A DNA stretch of 11,044 nucleotides. It comes from Pseudomonadota bacterium. GTDB taxonomy: Bacteria; Pseudomonadota; Alphaproteobacteria; Rhizobiales; Hyphomicrobiaceae. The stretch lies in the NCBI GenBank assembly GCA_023405815.1, contig JAEXXM010000053.1, positions 1-11,044 of the forward strand, given 5' to 3'. The position numbers and the translations under genes were made by a program. Positions within the stretch are counted from its first letter, which is position 1. Each line of letters begins with the position of its first letter. A model generated the notes under the pieces. It had not been told where the DNA came from, made no database searches, and saw only the letters and a list, made by a program, of their open reading frames with translations. Positions 1 through 7,006 of this stretch are shown here, in pieces.

Positions 1-4
1 CCCC

Positions 5-34
5 ATCCCTCCCCCGCAAGGGGGGAGGGAGAGG
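5..34. repeat. GC-rich hairpin upstream of ftsW
   Basis: A perfect 9-bp inverted repeat lies here: CCCTCCCCC at 7-15 pairs with GGGGGAGGG at 21-29 around a 5-base GCAAG loop. It sits about 30 bases before the ftsW start, so in RNA it would form a very stable stem-loop just upstream of the ftsW ribosome binding site (GAGGGGG at 47-53). There is no U-tract after it, so it does not look like a standard intrinsic terminator. C-rich/G-rich stem-loops of this kind resemble dispersed intergenic repeats of GC-rich alphaproteobacteria; that identification is inference. The pairing itself is read directly from the sequence. Confidence 0.6.
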
Positions 35-60
35 TTCTGCCTGCGCGAGGGGGCTCTTCC

Positions 61-1239
61 ATGAGGTTGTCGCGCGCCGATCGCAGCCGTGTCGCCGACT
101 GGTGGTTCACCGTCGATCACGTGCTCATCGGCGCGATCCTCGCCCTCATCGTCGCCGGGCTCGTCTTGTCGCTGGCCGCGAGCCCTGCCGTCGCCCTGCG
201 CAAGGGCCTTCCCACCTACTATTTCGTCGAGCGGCACTTCCTCTTCTCCGCGCTCGGTGTCGCCACCATGCTCGCGGTCTCTCTGCTTTCCCCGCGCGGC
301 GTGCGCCGCCTTTCGCTGGCGCTGTTCGCCGTTGCTGCCGCCGGGCTGATTGCCGTGCACTTCATCGGCCCCGAGATCAACGGTGCCCGCCGCTGGCTGT
401 GGATCGGCGGCCATTCGATCCAGCCGTCCGAGTTCGCCAAGCCGGCCTTCGTCGTGCTGTCCGCCTGGCTCTTCGCCGAGAGCCAGCGCCGCCACGACAT
501 GCCGGCACTGCCGCTCGCGATCCTGCTCGCCGCCGGCTTCACCGGGCTGCTGATCTCCGAGCCCGACGTCGGCCAGACGCTGCTCGTCAGCATGGTCTGG
601 GGCACGCTCTATTATCTGTCCGGACAGGCGCTGCTCGGTGCCGGCATCATCGCCATGTTCGGAGCTATGGGCCTAGCCTTCGCCTACTCGAGCTTCGATC
701 ACGTGCGCTCCCGCATCGACAACTTCTTCGCCCCGACGCCGGGCGACTATTCGCAGCTCGATCGCGCCATCAAGTCCTTCTCTGAGGGCGGGTTCCTCGG
801 CCGTGGGCCGGGCGAGGGCACCATCAAGAACGCGCTCCCTGATGCGCATACGGATTTCATCTTCGCCGTCGTCGCCGAGGAATATGGCGTCATTGCCTGC
901 CTCGTGCTGCTCGGGCTCTTCGCCTTCATCGTCATGCGCGCGCTCATCGCCGCCGCGCAGGAGAAGGACGCCGCGACGCGCCTTGCGATCCAGGGCCTCG
1001 CCCTGCTGTTCGGCCTGCAGGCGCTGATCAACATGGGCGTCAACGTCGGGCTGCTGCCGGCCAAGGGCATGACGCTGCCGTTCATTTCCTCCGGCGGATC
1101 GTCCATGCTCGCCGTGTCCATCACCCTCGGCATGCTGCTCGCGCTGACGCGCCATCGCCCGCATGTCGCACGCGTGAAGAAGCCGCCGGTGCTAAACGAT
1201 GTAGTTGGAATGCCGGCGACAGGTCAGGTGCAGAAGTGA
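61..1239 (+). CDS. ftsW: FtsW, septal peptidoglycan glycosyltransferase (SEDS family)
   Basis: This polytopic inner-membrane enzyme polymerises lipid II glycan strands at the division septum together with a class B PBP (FtsI). The 392-residue product has the hydrophobic pattern of about ten membrane helices and SEDS hallmarks. GARRWLWIGG starts at residue 108 and runs into QPSEFAKP (121-128). LPDAHTDFIFA has Asp265, which aligns with the proposed catalytic aspartate of RodA/FtsW. The family-typical FISSGGSSM lies at 341-349, before the last helix. The ATG start is preceded by GAGGGGG at 47-53, a 7-base spacing. Its stop codon overlaps the murG start (GTGA), which suggests translational coupling. 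RodA is the main alternative, but the neighbours murG and murC and the LPDAHTDF motif favour FtsW. Length is normal for the family and no key residue looks missing. Confidence 0.96.
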   Translation: MRLSRADRSRVADWWFTVDHVLIGAILALIVAGLVLSLAASPAVALRKGLPTYYFVERHFLFSALGVATMLAVSLLSPRGVRRLSLALFAVAAAGLIAVHFIGPEINGARRWLWIGGHSIQPSEFAKPAFVVLSAWLFAESQRRHDMPALPLAILLAAGFTGLLISEPDVGQTLLVSMVWGTLYYLSGQALLGAGIIAMFGAMGLAFAYSSFDHVRSRIDNFFAPTPGDYSQLDRAIKSFSEGGFLGRGPGEGTIKNALPDAHTDFIFAVVAEEYGVIACLVLLGLFAFIVMRALIAAAQEKDAATRLAIQGLALLFGLQALINMGVNVGLLPAKGMTLPFISSGGSSMLAVSITLGMLLALTRHRPHVARVKKPPVLNDVVGMPATGQVQK

Positions 1240-2345
1240 CGAAAGAAAAGGCATCGGTGCTGCTCGCTGCCGGCGGCACGGGCGGGCATCTCTTTCCCGC
1301 CCAGGCCTTGGCCGAGGAGCTGGCGCGGCGTGGGATCGCGGTCGATCTCGCCACCGACATGCGTGGCGACCGCTACGGCATGGGCTTTCCCGCCCGCAGC
1401 GTGCACCGCTTGCCGTCCGCGACGCTGGGCTCGAAGTCGCCCGTCGCCGTTGCGCGCACGCTATGGCTTCTGTCGCGCGGACTTGCGTCGGCCTATAGCC
1501 TGCTCGGAAAGCTCAAGCCCGGCATCGTCGTCGGCTTCGGCGGCTACCCGACTTTCGCGCCCATCAAGTCTGCGCAGTTGCGCGGCATCCCCACCCTGCT
1601 GCACGAGCAGAACGCCGTCCTCGGCCGCGCCAACAAGATGCTGGCCCCCGGCGTCACCGGCATCGCCACGTCCTTTGCGGCGACGAAGTTCCTGACGCCC
1701 GAGCTTGCGACCAAGGCGCGCCTTACCGGCAACCCGGTGCGCACCGCGGTCATCGAGGCCGCCCGGCGCCCGTATTGGAAGCCACAGCCGAACGGGAAAC
1801 TTTCCCTGCTTGTATTCGGCGGCAGTCAGGGCGCGCGCTTCTTCTCCGAAGCGGTCCCGCCGGCCCTGGCCCTCCTGCCCATGGAGCTGCGGCACCGTCT
1901 GGAGGTCGTTCAGCAGGCCCGCGCCGAGGACGCCGAGGCGGTTTCTGCCGCCTACCGAGCCCACGGCATCAATGCGGAAGTGTCGCACTTTTTCACCGAT
2001 CTTCCCGAGCGCATGGCGCGTTCTCACCTCGTCATCGCCCGCTCCGGCGCTTCGACTGTCGCCGAGCTGACCGTCATCGGACGCCCGTCGATCCTCGTTC
2101 CGCTGCCGCACGCGCTCGACAACGACCAGCTCCAGAACGCCGGAAGGCTTGCCGAATCGGGTGCGGCTTGGTGTATCGAGCAAAAGGACTTATCGGCGCA
2201 GCGCCTTGCGAACGATCTTGGAACCTTGTTGGGTGATGCTGAGGCATTGGCGAGGGCGGCCGATGCGGCGAAGATGCTTGGTCGGCCGGACGCGGTGGGG
2301 CGCCTTGCCGACTTGACCGAGGAGTTAATGCGTTCGGGTGCTTAA
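1236..2345 (+). CDS. murG: MurG, UDP-GlcNAc:lipid I N-acetylglucosaminyltransferase
   Basis: MurG is a peripheral enzyme on the cytoplasmic face of the membrane that adds GlcNAc to lipid I to form lipid II, the substrate of FtsW. The 369-residue GT28 protein has two Rossmann-like domains. The N-domain carries GGTGGH at 13-18, GFGGYPT at 100-106 and HEQN at 123-126. The C-domain carries GGSQGA at 195-200, ARSGASTVAEL from 268 with Glu277 in the UDP-GlcNAc-binding region, and DNDQ at 295-298. The start is a GTG whose last two bases are the first two of the ftsW stop, with AGGTG at 1226-1230 as ribosome binding site. The 4-base overlap implies coupled translation with ftsW. Codon use becomes less GC-biased over roughly the last 60 codons, without any frame problem. 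Confidence 0.97.
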   Translation: MTKEKASVLLAAGGTGGHLFPAQALAEELARRGIAVDLATDMRGDRYGMGFPARSVHRLPSATLGSKSPVAVARTLWLLSRGLASAYSLLGKLKPGIVVGFGGYPTFAPIKSAQLRGIPTLLHEQNAVLGRANKMLAPGVTGIATSFAATKFLTPELATKARLTGNPVRTAVIEAARRPYWKPQPNGKLSLLVFGGSQGARFFSEAVPPALALLPMELRHRLEVVQQARAEDAEAVSAAYRAHGINAEVSHFFTDLPERMARSHLVIARSGASTVAELTVIGRPSILVPLPHALDNDQLQNAGRLAESGAAWCIEQKDLSAQRLANDLGTLLGDAEALARAADAAKMLGRPDAVGRLADLTEELMRSGA

Positions 2346-2432
2346 GCCATTGGGCGCGAGCGCTCACACCGCCATAAGCGGGCCACGAAGGTGGCGGCAT
2401 TGGTCGGTGGCAAAGGGACGAGGGACCAAATC

Positions 2433-3866
2433 ATGCAGATGCCCCGCGAGATCGGGACCTTCCACATCATCGGCATTGGCGGCATCGGCATGAGCGCCAT
2501 TGCCGAGATTCTGCTCGCCAAGGGGTACTCCGTCCAAGGTAGCGACCAGAAGGATAGCGCCAACGTCCGCCGTCTGCGCGCCAAGGGCGTGCGCGTGTTC
2601 ATCGGCCACGATGCCGTCAACCTCGTAGGCGCTCGCTCCGTCGTCATCTCCAGCGCCGTCAAGGCCGGCAACCCCGAGCTCGAGGCGGCGCGCGCCAAGG
2701 GCCTCACCATCATCCGCCGCGCCGAGATTCTCGCCGAGCTGATGCGCCTCTATTCGACCGTCTCCGTCACCGGCACGCATGGCAAGACGACGACGACCTC
2801 TCTCATCGCCCACGTCTTCGCCACAGCCGGCGTCGACCCGACCGTGATCTCCGGCGGCATCATCCAGGACTGGGGCACTAACGCGCGCCTCGGCCAGGGC
2901 GAGTGGATGATCGTCGAGGCCGACGAGTCCGACGGAACCTTCGTTCGCCTGCCGACGCAGATCGGCATCGTCACTAACATCGATCCCGAGCACCTCGACC
3001 ACTTCAAGACGGTCGAGAACATGCACCGCGAGTTCGAGACCTTCTTCCGCAACATTCCCTTCTATGGCCTCGCCGTCACCTGCATCGACCACCCCGTGAC
3101 GCGCGACATGGTCGAGCGGCTGCAGCTGCGTCGCGACGGGCGCCGCCTCCTCACCTACGGCACCGCGCGCGGAGCCGACCTTCTTCTGACCGGCTTGACG
3201 CAGGAGCGCGGCGGCATCGTCATCGACGCCGACCTCGGTCCCCGCGTGCGCGGTGGCGAGCGGCAGATCCGCGGCTGGGCAATTCCCGTTGCCGGCCAGC
3301 ACAACGCCTTGAACGCGCTGGCCGCCATTGCCGCCGCGAGCGAAGCCGGCATTCCCGACAACGCCATTCGCGCCGCGCTATCGACCTTCACGGGCGTCAA
3401 GCGCCGCTTCGAGCTCACCGGCACCTGGAACGGCGCCTCGATCTACGACGACTATGGCCACCATCCGACCGAGATCGCCGCCGTGCTTGCGGCTGCGCGC
3501 GCCCGCTCGCGTGGCCGCGTCGTTGCCGTCTTCGAGCCGCACCGCTATTCGCGCGTCAACGATCTCTTCGGCGAGTTCTGCGCCTGCTTCCGCGATGCCG
3601 ACAGTGTCATCGTCGCGCCGCTCTACTCGGCCGGCGAGGCGCCCATGCAGGGCATCGACCAGCGCTCTATCGCCGAGGGGATCCGCGCCGCCGGCCATCC
3701 CTCCGCGATGTCCATTGAGTCGGTCCACGATCTTGCGCCGCTGCTGCGGCACCACATCGGTCCGGGCGACATGGTGATCTGCCTCGGCGCCGGCACCTCG
3801 ACCGAATGGGCGCACGGGCTTCCCCAATGGCTCGCCGCCGACGAGCCGCGCCGCGCCAACGCTTGA
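2433..3866 (+). CDS. murC: MurC, UDP-N-acetylmuramate--L-alanine ligase
   Basis: This cytoplasmic ATP-dependent ligase adds L-alanine to UDP-MurNAc, the first peptide-stem step. It shows the three-domain Mur ligase plan. The UDP-binding N-domain has IGIGGIGMS near residues 13-21. The central ATPase domain has GTHGKTTT at 114-121, EADESDG at 162-168 and NIDPEHLDHF at about 182-191. The C-domain has DDYGHHPTEI from 339 and FEPHRYSR near 366-373. I chose ATG 2433 (477 residues) because the protein then begins MQMPREIG directly before the glycine-rich loop and AGGGA at 2421-2425 lies 7 bases upstream. A GTG at 2391 would add 14 residues (MAALVGGKGTRDQI) with no family-like character. The 87-base gap after murG has only weak inverted repeats (GAGCGCTC at 2358-2365; CCGCCA/TGGCGG at 2369-2397). 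Confidence 0.96.
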   Translation: MQMPREIGTFHIIGIGGIGMSAIAEILLAKGYSVQGSDQKDSANVRRLRAKGVRVFIGHDAVNLVGARSVVISSAVKAGNPELEAARAKGLTIIRRAEILAELMRLYSTVSVTGTHGKTTTTSLIAHVFATAGVDPTVISGGIIQDWGTNARLGQGEWMIVEADESDGTFVRLPTQIGIVTNIDPEHLDHFKTVENMHREFETFFRNIPFYGLAVTCIDHPVTRDMVERLQLRRDGRRLLTYGTARGADLLLTGLTQERGGIVIDADLGPRVRGGERQIRGWAIPVAGQHNALNALAAIAAASEAGIPDNAIRAALSTFTGVKRRFELTGTWNGASIYDDYGHHPTEIAAVLAAARARSRGRVVAVFEPHRYSRVNDLFGEFCACFRDADSVIVAPLYSAGEAPMQGIDQRSIAEGIRAAGHPSAMSIESVHDLAPLLRHHIGPGDMVICLGAGTSTEWAHGLPQWLAADEPRRANA

Positions 3867-3900
3867 TCGACGAGCGTAGCCAAGAACCGGAGGCGCCACG

Positions 3901-4866
3901 GTGACCTTGCCCGACTTGAGCGCCGAGCTGCAGGCGAAGCTTCCCGAGCTGCGCGGCCGGCTTTCTTCTGGCCAGAAGCTCGCCGACATCACCTGGTTCC
4001 GTGTCGGCGGTCCGGCGCAGGCCCTGTTTTCGCCTGCCGACGAGGCGGACCTCTCTTATTTCCTCGCCACTGTCCCGGCCGACCTGCCCATCACCGTCAT
4101 CGGGCTCGGCTCCAATCTTCTCGTGCGCGACGGCGGCGTCGAAGGCATCGTCATCCGTCTCGGCAAGGGCTTTGCAGGCATTACGCCTGAGCCCGGCAGC
4201 CGCCTGCGTGCGGGAACCGCTGTCCCTGACGTCAAGGTGGCGCGGGCAGCGGCCGATGCCGGCATCGCTGGCCTCGCGTTCTATCGCGGCATCCCGGGGT
4301 CCATCGGCGGCGCATTGCGCATGAATGCCGGCGCACACGGACGCGAGACCAAGGATGTGCTCATCGCCGCGCGCGCGGTGGATCGCGCGGGCAAGATCCA
4401 CCTGCTGTCGCTCGCCGACATGGGCTTCACTTACCGCCACAGCGAGGTGCCGGCCGATTGGATCCTCACCGAGGCGCTGTTCCAAGGCACGCCCGGCGAT
4501 CCGGCCGCGATCCTGAAAGAGATGGACGAGGTCGCCGAGTACCGCGAGAAGAACCAGCCCATCAAGGAGCGCACCGGCGGCTCGACCTTCAAGAACCCGC
4601 CCGGCCAGAGCGCCTGGAAGCTGATCGACGAGGCCGGCTGCCGTGGCCTGCGCGTCGGCGGCGCAAAGGTCTCCGACATGCACTGCAACTTCCTCATCAA
4701 CGATGCCGGCGCCACCGCCGAGGACATCGAGCGCCTGGGCGAGACCGTGCGTGCGCGCGTGAAGGCCCGTTCCGGCATCACGCTGCAGTGGGAGATCATC
4801 AGGATGGGCCTGCCGCTGCCTGGCTGCCCGACCGGGGAAGCGTTGGCGGAGGCTGAAGTCATATGA
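3901..4866 (+). CDS. murB: MurB, UDP-N-acetylenolpyruvoylglucosamine reductase
   Basis: MurB is a cytoplasmic FAD enzyme that uses NADPH to reduce enolpyruvyl-UDP-GlcNAc to UDP-MurNAc, the MurC substrate. The 321-residue protein has FAD-binding motifs WFRVGG (32-37), GLGSN (68-72) and a GIPGSIGGALRMNAGAHGRE stretch near 128-147. Catalytic residues by family alignment are Arg179 in YRHSE, Ser228 in GGSTFKNP (226-233) and Glu298 in WEIIRMG. The shorter length and the STFKNP/VGGAKVSDMHCNFLIN pattern fit type II MurB, the usual alphaproteobacterial form. It starts with GTG, with GGAGG at 3889-3893 seven bases upstream, 34 bases after murC. A small inverted repeat (CGCTCG 4867-4872 / CGAGCG 4879-4884) abuts the stop but lacks a U-tract. 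The following 242-base gap makes this the loosest junction in the mur part. Confidence 0.96.
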   Translation: MTLPDLSAELQAKLPELRGRLSSGQKLADITWFRVGGPAQALFSPADEADLSYFLATVPADLPITVIGLGSNLLVRDGGVEGIVIRLGKGFAGITPEPGSRLRAGTAVPDVKVARAAADAGIAGLAFYRGIPGSIGGALRMNAGAHGRETKDVLIAARAVDRAGKIHLLSLADMGFTYRHSEVPADWILTEALFQGTPGDPAAILKEMDEVAEYREKNQPIKERTGGSTFKNPPGQSAWKLIDEAGCRGLRVGGAKVSDMHCNFLINDAGATAEDIERLGETVRARVKARSGITLQWEIIRMGLPLPGCPTGEALAEAEVI

Positions 4867-4910
4867 CGCTCGCGCTGTCGAGCGTGCGCGACGCAAACGG
4901 GGAGACTGGC

Positions 4911-4998
4911 GGGGATCCCGACCTTCGTCGGGATGACGTTCCGAATAGGAACCAGGCTCGCCAACCCTCCCACGTCATTCCGGCGAAGGCCGGAACCC
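4911..4998. repeat. Pair of inverted REP-like hairpin repeats in the murB-ddl gap
   Basis: Two related hairpins face each other. Unit 1 (4911-4938) has ATCCCGAC (4915-4922), loop CTTC, then GTCGGGAT (4927-4934), followed by GACG. Unit 2 (4973-4998) begins CGTCA, then TTCCGGC (4978-4984), loop GAAG, GCCGGAA (4989-4995) and CCC. The reverse complement of unit 2 aligns to unit 1 through the stem, loop and the ATGACG flank. The stem differences occur as matched pairs (C-G versus T-A, and A-T versus G-C), so pairing is conserved. This is the layout of a REP/BIME-like intergenic element. The GTCATTCCGGCGAAGGCCGG type is a common proteobacterial dispersed repeat from general knowledge; copy number in this genome cannot be seen here. 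Its translations (for example VIPAKAGTHA) are familiar false-ORF artefacts. Confidence 0.8.
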
Positions 4999-5055
4999 AC
5001 GCAAGCTTCAACAAGCGCTTGGGTGCAGTATTGTGCGGCGTTTGCAGCACGCCAT

Positions 5056-5101
5056 CCTCTCTCCACGAGAGAGACGTGTTCTAAGATCGCGGGGAGAGGG
5101 G
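5056..5101 (+). promoter_or_regulatory. Possible structured leader covering the ddl ribosome binding site
   Basis: CCTCTCTCC at 5056-5064 can pair with GGGGAGAGG at 5091-5099 (eight Watson-Crick pairs and one U-G wobble), and the second arm is the Shine-Dalgarno region of ddl. A competing local hairpin uses CTCTCT (5057-5062) with AGAGAG (5068-5073), and CACG/CGTG (5064-5067/5075-5078) is a third option. In an mRNA the first pairing would mask the ddl start while the local hairpin would free it. This is only a pairing possibility in a purine-rich versus pyrimidine-rich stretch; it may equally be the remains of a dispersed repeat. No promoter consensus is evident. Confidence 0.3.
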
Positions 5102-5108
5102 AATTGCC

Positions 5109-6062
5109 GTGAGCACCATCGGGAAGGCGCCGGAGCGCACGCATGGCCACGTTGCCGTGCTCATGGGCGGCTGGTCGGCTGAGCGCGAGGTGAGCCTGCG
5201 CTCGGGCGCGGCTTGCTCAAAGGCGCTCGAGGCCGAAGGCTACAGGGTGACGCCGATCGACGTCGACCGCGACCTCGCGCGCAAGCTGAGAGAGGTTTCG
5301 CCCGACGTCTGCTTCAACGCGCTGCACGGCCGCTTCGGCGAGGACGGCTGCGTGCAGGGCCTGCTCGAGTGCCTCGGCATCCCCTATACGCACTCCGGCG
5401 TGCTGGCTTCCGCGCTCGCCATGCACAAGGAGCGCGCCAAGGACGTGATGGGGCCGGCCGGCGTGCCCGTCGCCGACGCTGAGGTGGTGACGCGCCGCGA
5501 CGCGATGAGCCGTCACGTGCTCGAGCCGCCCTATGTCGTGAAGCCGGTTGCCGAGGGTTCCAGCGTAGGCGTCATTATCGTCGATCGTGGTGCCAACAAC
5601 CCACCCTCCAAGCTCGGCGAGCTCGGGGCCCCCGACGACATCGTCATGGTCGAGCGCTACATCCCCGGGCGCGAGCTGACCTGCGCCGTGCTCGGCGACT
5701 TTGTCACCGACGTCATCGAGATCAAGCCGCTCAAGGGCCTCGAGTTCTACGACTACGAGGCGAAGTACGCCCCGGGCGGGTCCCAGCACGTGCTTCCGGC
5801 CGATATTTCACCAGATGTTTACCAATTGGTCCGGAAATACACGTTGGCGGCCTACCGCGCCTTGGGCTGTCGGGGCGCTGCGCGGGCTGATTTTCGTTAC
5901 GACGATACGACCGACGGGGTGGGGGAGTTGATCTGCCTCGAGGTCAACACGCAGCCGGGGATGACCGAGACTTCGCTGGTACCCGAGCTGGCACAGTACG
6001 CGGGCTGGTCCTTTGGCGAGCTCGTGCGGTGGTTGGTCGAGGACGCGAGTTGCAACAGGTAG
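5109..6062 (+). CDS. ddl: Ddl, D-alanine--D-alanine ligase
   Basis: This cytoplasmic ATP-grasp ligase joins two D-alanines to form the terminal dipeptide later added by MurF. The 317-residue product matches DdlB length. GGWSAEREVSLRSG (20-33) contains Glu25. HGRFGEDG occupies 73-80. PYVVKPVAEGSSVGV contains the Ser151/Ser152 pair, and YEAKYAPG contains Tyr220. RADF has Arg259 and Asp261, and LEVNTQPGMTE has Glu278 and Asn280. These correspond to the catalytic and Mg-binding set of E. coli DdlB (Glu15, Ser150, Tyr216, Arg255, Asp257, Glu270, Asn272). The GTG start has GGGGAGAGGGG at 5091-5101 upstream, with the last G-run 7 bases before it. Its 3' end overlaps ftsQ. Codons around 5802-5850 (ATT, TCA, CCA, GTT, CAA, AAA) are unusually AT-rich compared with the rest of the gene, but the frame is intact. 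Confidence 0.96.
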   Translation: MSTIGKAPERTHGHVAVLMGGWSAEREVSLRSGAACSKALEAEGYRVTPIDVDRDLARKLREVSPDVCFNALHGRFGEDGCVQGLLECLGIPYTHSGVLASALAMHKERAKDVMGPAGVPVADAEVVTRRDAMSRHVLEPPYVVKPVAEGSSVGVIIVDRGANNPPSKLGELGAPDDIVMVERYIPGRELTCAVLGDFVTDVIEIKPLKGLEFYDYEAKYAPGGSQHVLPADISPDVYQLVRKYTLAAYRALGCRGAARADFRYDDTTDGVGELICLEVNTQPGMTETSLVPELAQYAGWSFGELVRWLVEDASCNR

Positions 6063-6991
6063 GGGGAGCGTCTGATATCGAGCAGCGGGTGCCTCAGGCA
6101 CTGCCGCTCGATCCGAATGCGACCCTGCACTCCACCCTCGCGACTCCTCCTCCAGAGGAACCCGGGCGTCCGCGCCTCGGCAATATGGCGCTGCCGCGCA
6201 GGCGCGCATCGCCGCGTCACGCGAGCCTCGGGCGCAAGATGGGTCTCACCCTCTTCATGGGCCTCTCGGGCGCGCTCGCCTTCTCGCTTCTGACTGACGG
6301 CGGCAAGGAGACGAGAGCCGTCTCGTCCTTGCTGCCGAACATGGACGAGGTCTTCTCCTGGACCGGTCTGCGCATCGAGCAGGTGGCGCTCACGGGACAG
6401 CGCTTCACGTCCGACTCCGACGTGTTTGGCGCCCTCGACATTCCGGGCGCCGGCTCGCTCCTGGCCTTCGACGCCGCCGAGGCGCGCCAGCGCATCGAGC
6501 AGCTTCCCTGGGTCAAGTCGGCCACCATAAGCCGCATCTATCCAGCATCGCTCGAGGTGCGCATCACCGAGCGCCGCCCCGCCGCCGTTTGGGCGAGCGA
6601 CGGACGCGACTATCTCGTCGATGCCTCTGGCCGCGTCCTCTCCGCGTTGAAGGCCGGCACTAACGTCAGACTGCCGCGGCTCTCCGGCGCGGGCGCCCCC
6701 GAGCAGGCGCAGGCCCTCCTCGAGATCATCGTCCGCTTCCCGCGCATCGCCGAGCGCTTCCAGATGGCCGAGCGCGTCGGTGGGCGCCGCTGGACGCTGC
6801 ACTTGAAGGACGGCGTCATCGTGCATCTCGGCGCCGACCGGGAGGCGGTCGCGTTCGCCGCGCTGTCCTCGCCCGAAGAGTTCGGCAAGTTTCTCAGCTC
6901 CCGCAACGTGATCGTCGATCTGCGCGTTGCCGGGCGCATCGCCGTGCGTCCCGCGCTTCAGGGCGTGCCGCAAGTTCCAACACAGAGTTAG
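6050..6991 (+). CDS. ftsQ: FtsQ, divisome bitopic membrane protein
   Basis: FtsQ links the cytoplasmic and periplasmic parts of the divisome and recruits FtsL/FtsB. The protein has a basic, proline-rich cytoplasmic tail, one membrane segment (MGLTLFMGLSGALAFSLL, about residues 64-81 from the TTG start), and a periplasmic POTRA domain near 97-167 starting IEQVALTGQRF and containing LPWVKSATISRIYPASLEVRITERRPAAVW. A beta domain follows, with YLVDASGRVL and a C-terminal IAVRPALQG. I prefer TTG 6050 (313 residues) because GAGGA at 6039-6043 is spaced 6 bases. A GTG at 6029 would give 320 residues with a poorer site, and ATG 6185 would remove much of the tail. With either early start the gene overlaps ddl (13 or 34 bases), suggesting coupling. 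The family is poorly conserved, so the call also rests on its position between ddl and ftsA. Confidence 0.9.
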   Translation: MQQVGGASDIEQRVPQALPLDPNATLHSTLATPPPEEPGRPRLGNMALPRRRASPRHASLGRKMGLTLFMGLSGALAFSLLTDGGKETRAVSSLLPNMDEVFSWTGLRIEQVALTGQRFTSDSDVFGALDIPGAGSLLAFDAAEARQRIEQLPWVKSATISRIYPASLEVRITERRPAAVWASDGRDYLVDASGRVLSALKAGTNVRLPRLSGAGAPEQAQALLEIIVRFPRIAERFQMAERVGGRRWTLHLKDGVIVHLGADREAVAFAALSSPEEFGKFLSSRNVIVDLRVAGRIAVRPALQGVPQVPTQS

Positions 6992-7006
6992 TCGAGGAAA
7001 GCCGCC

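Noticed and set aside
2364..3302. A 312-codon - strand open frame opposite murC
   Set aside because: It is antisense to the MurC ATP-binding domain, has repetitive A/D/G/E composition and no plausible function.
4867..4884. Hairpin right after murB as a terminator
   Set aside because: The stem is only 6 bp and is not followed by a run of T, so it is not a convincing intrinsic terminator.
3667..4896. A 409-codon - strand open frame opposite murC and murB
   Set aside because: It is a shadow of the strongly biased murC and murB codons, with no domain, and it covers the conserved motifs of both enzymes.
4859..5050. A - strand open frame giving AWVPAFAGMTW
   Set aside because: This peptide is the reverse translation of the same dispersed repeat and recurs as a false ORF in many genomes.
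4863..5084. A 73-codon + strand open frame starting at the murB stop (ATGA overlap)
   Set aside because: Its sequence is a translation of the REP-like repeats (VIPAKAGTHAS), a well-known annotation artefact, and no real ribosome binding site or codon bias supports it.
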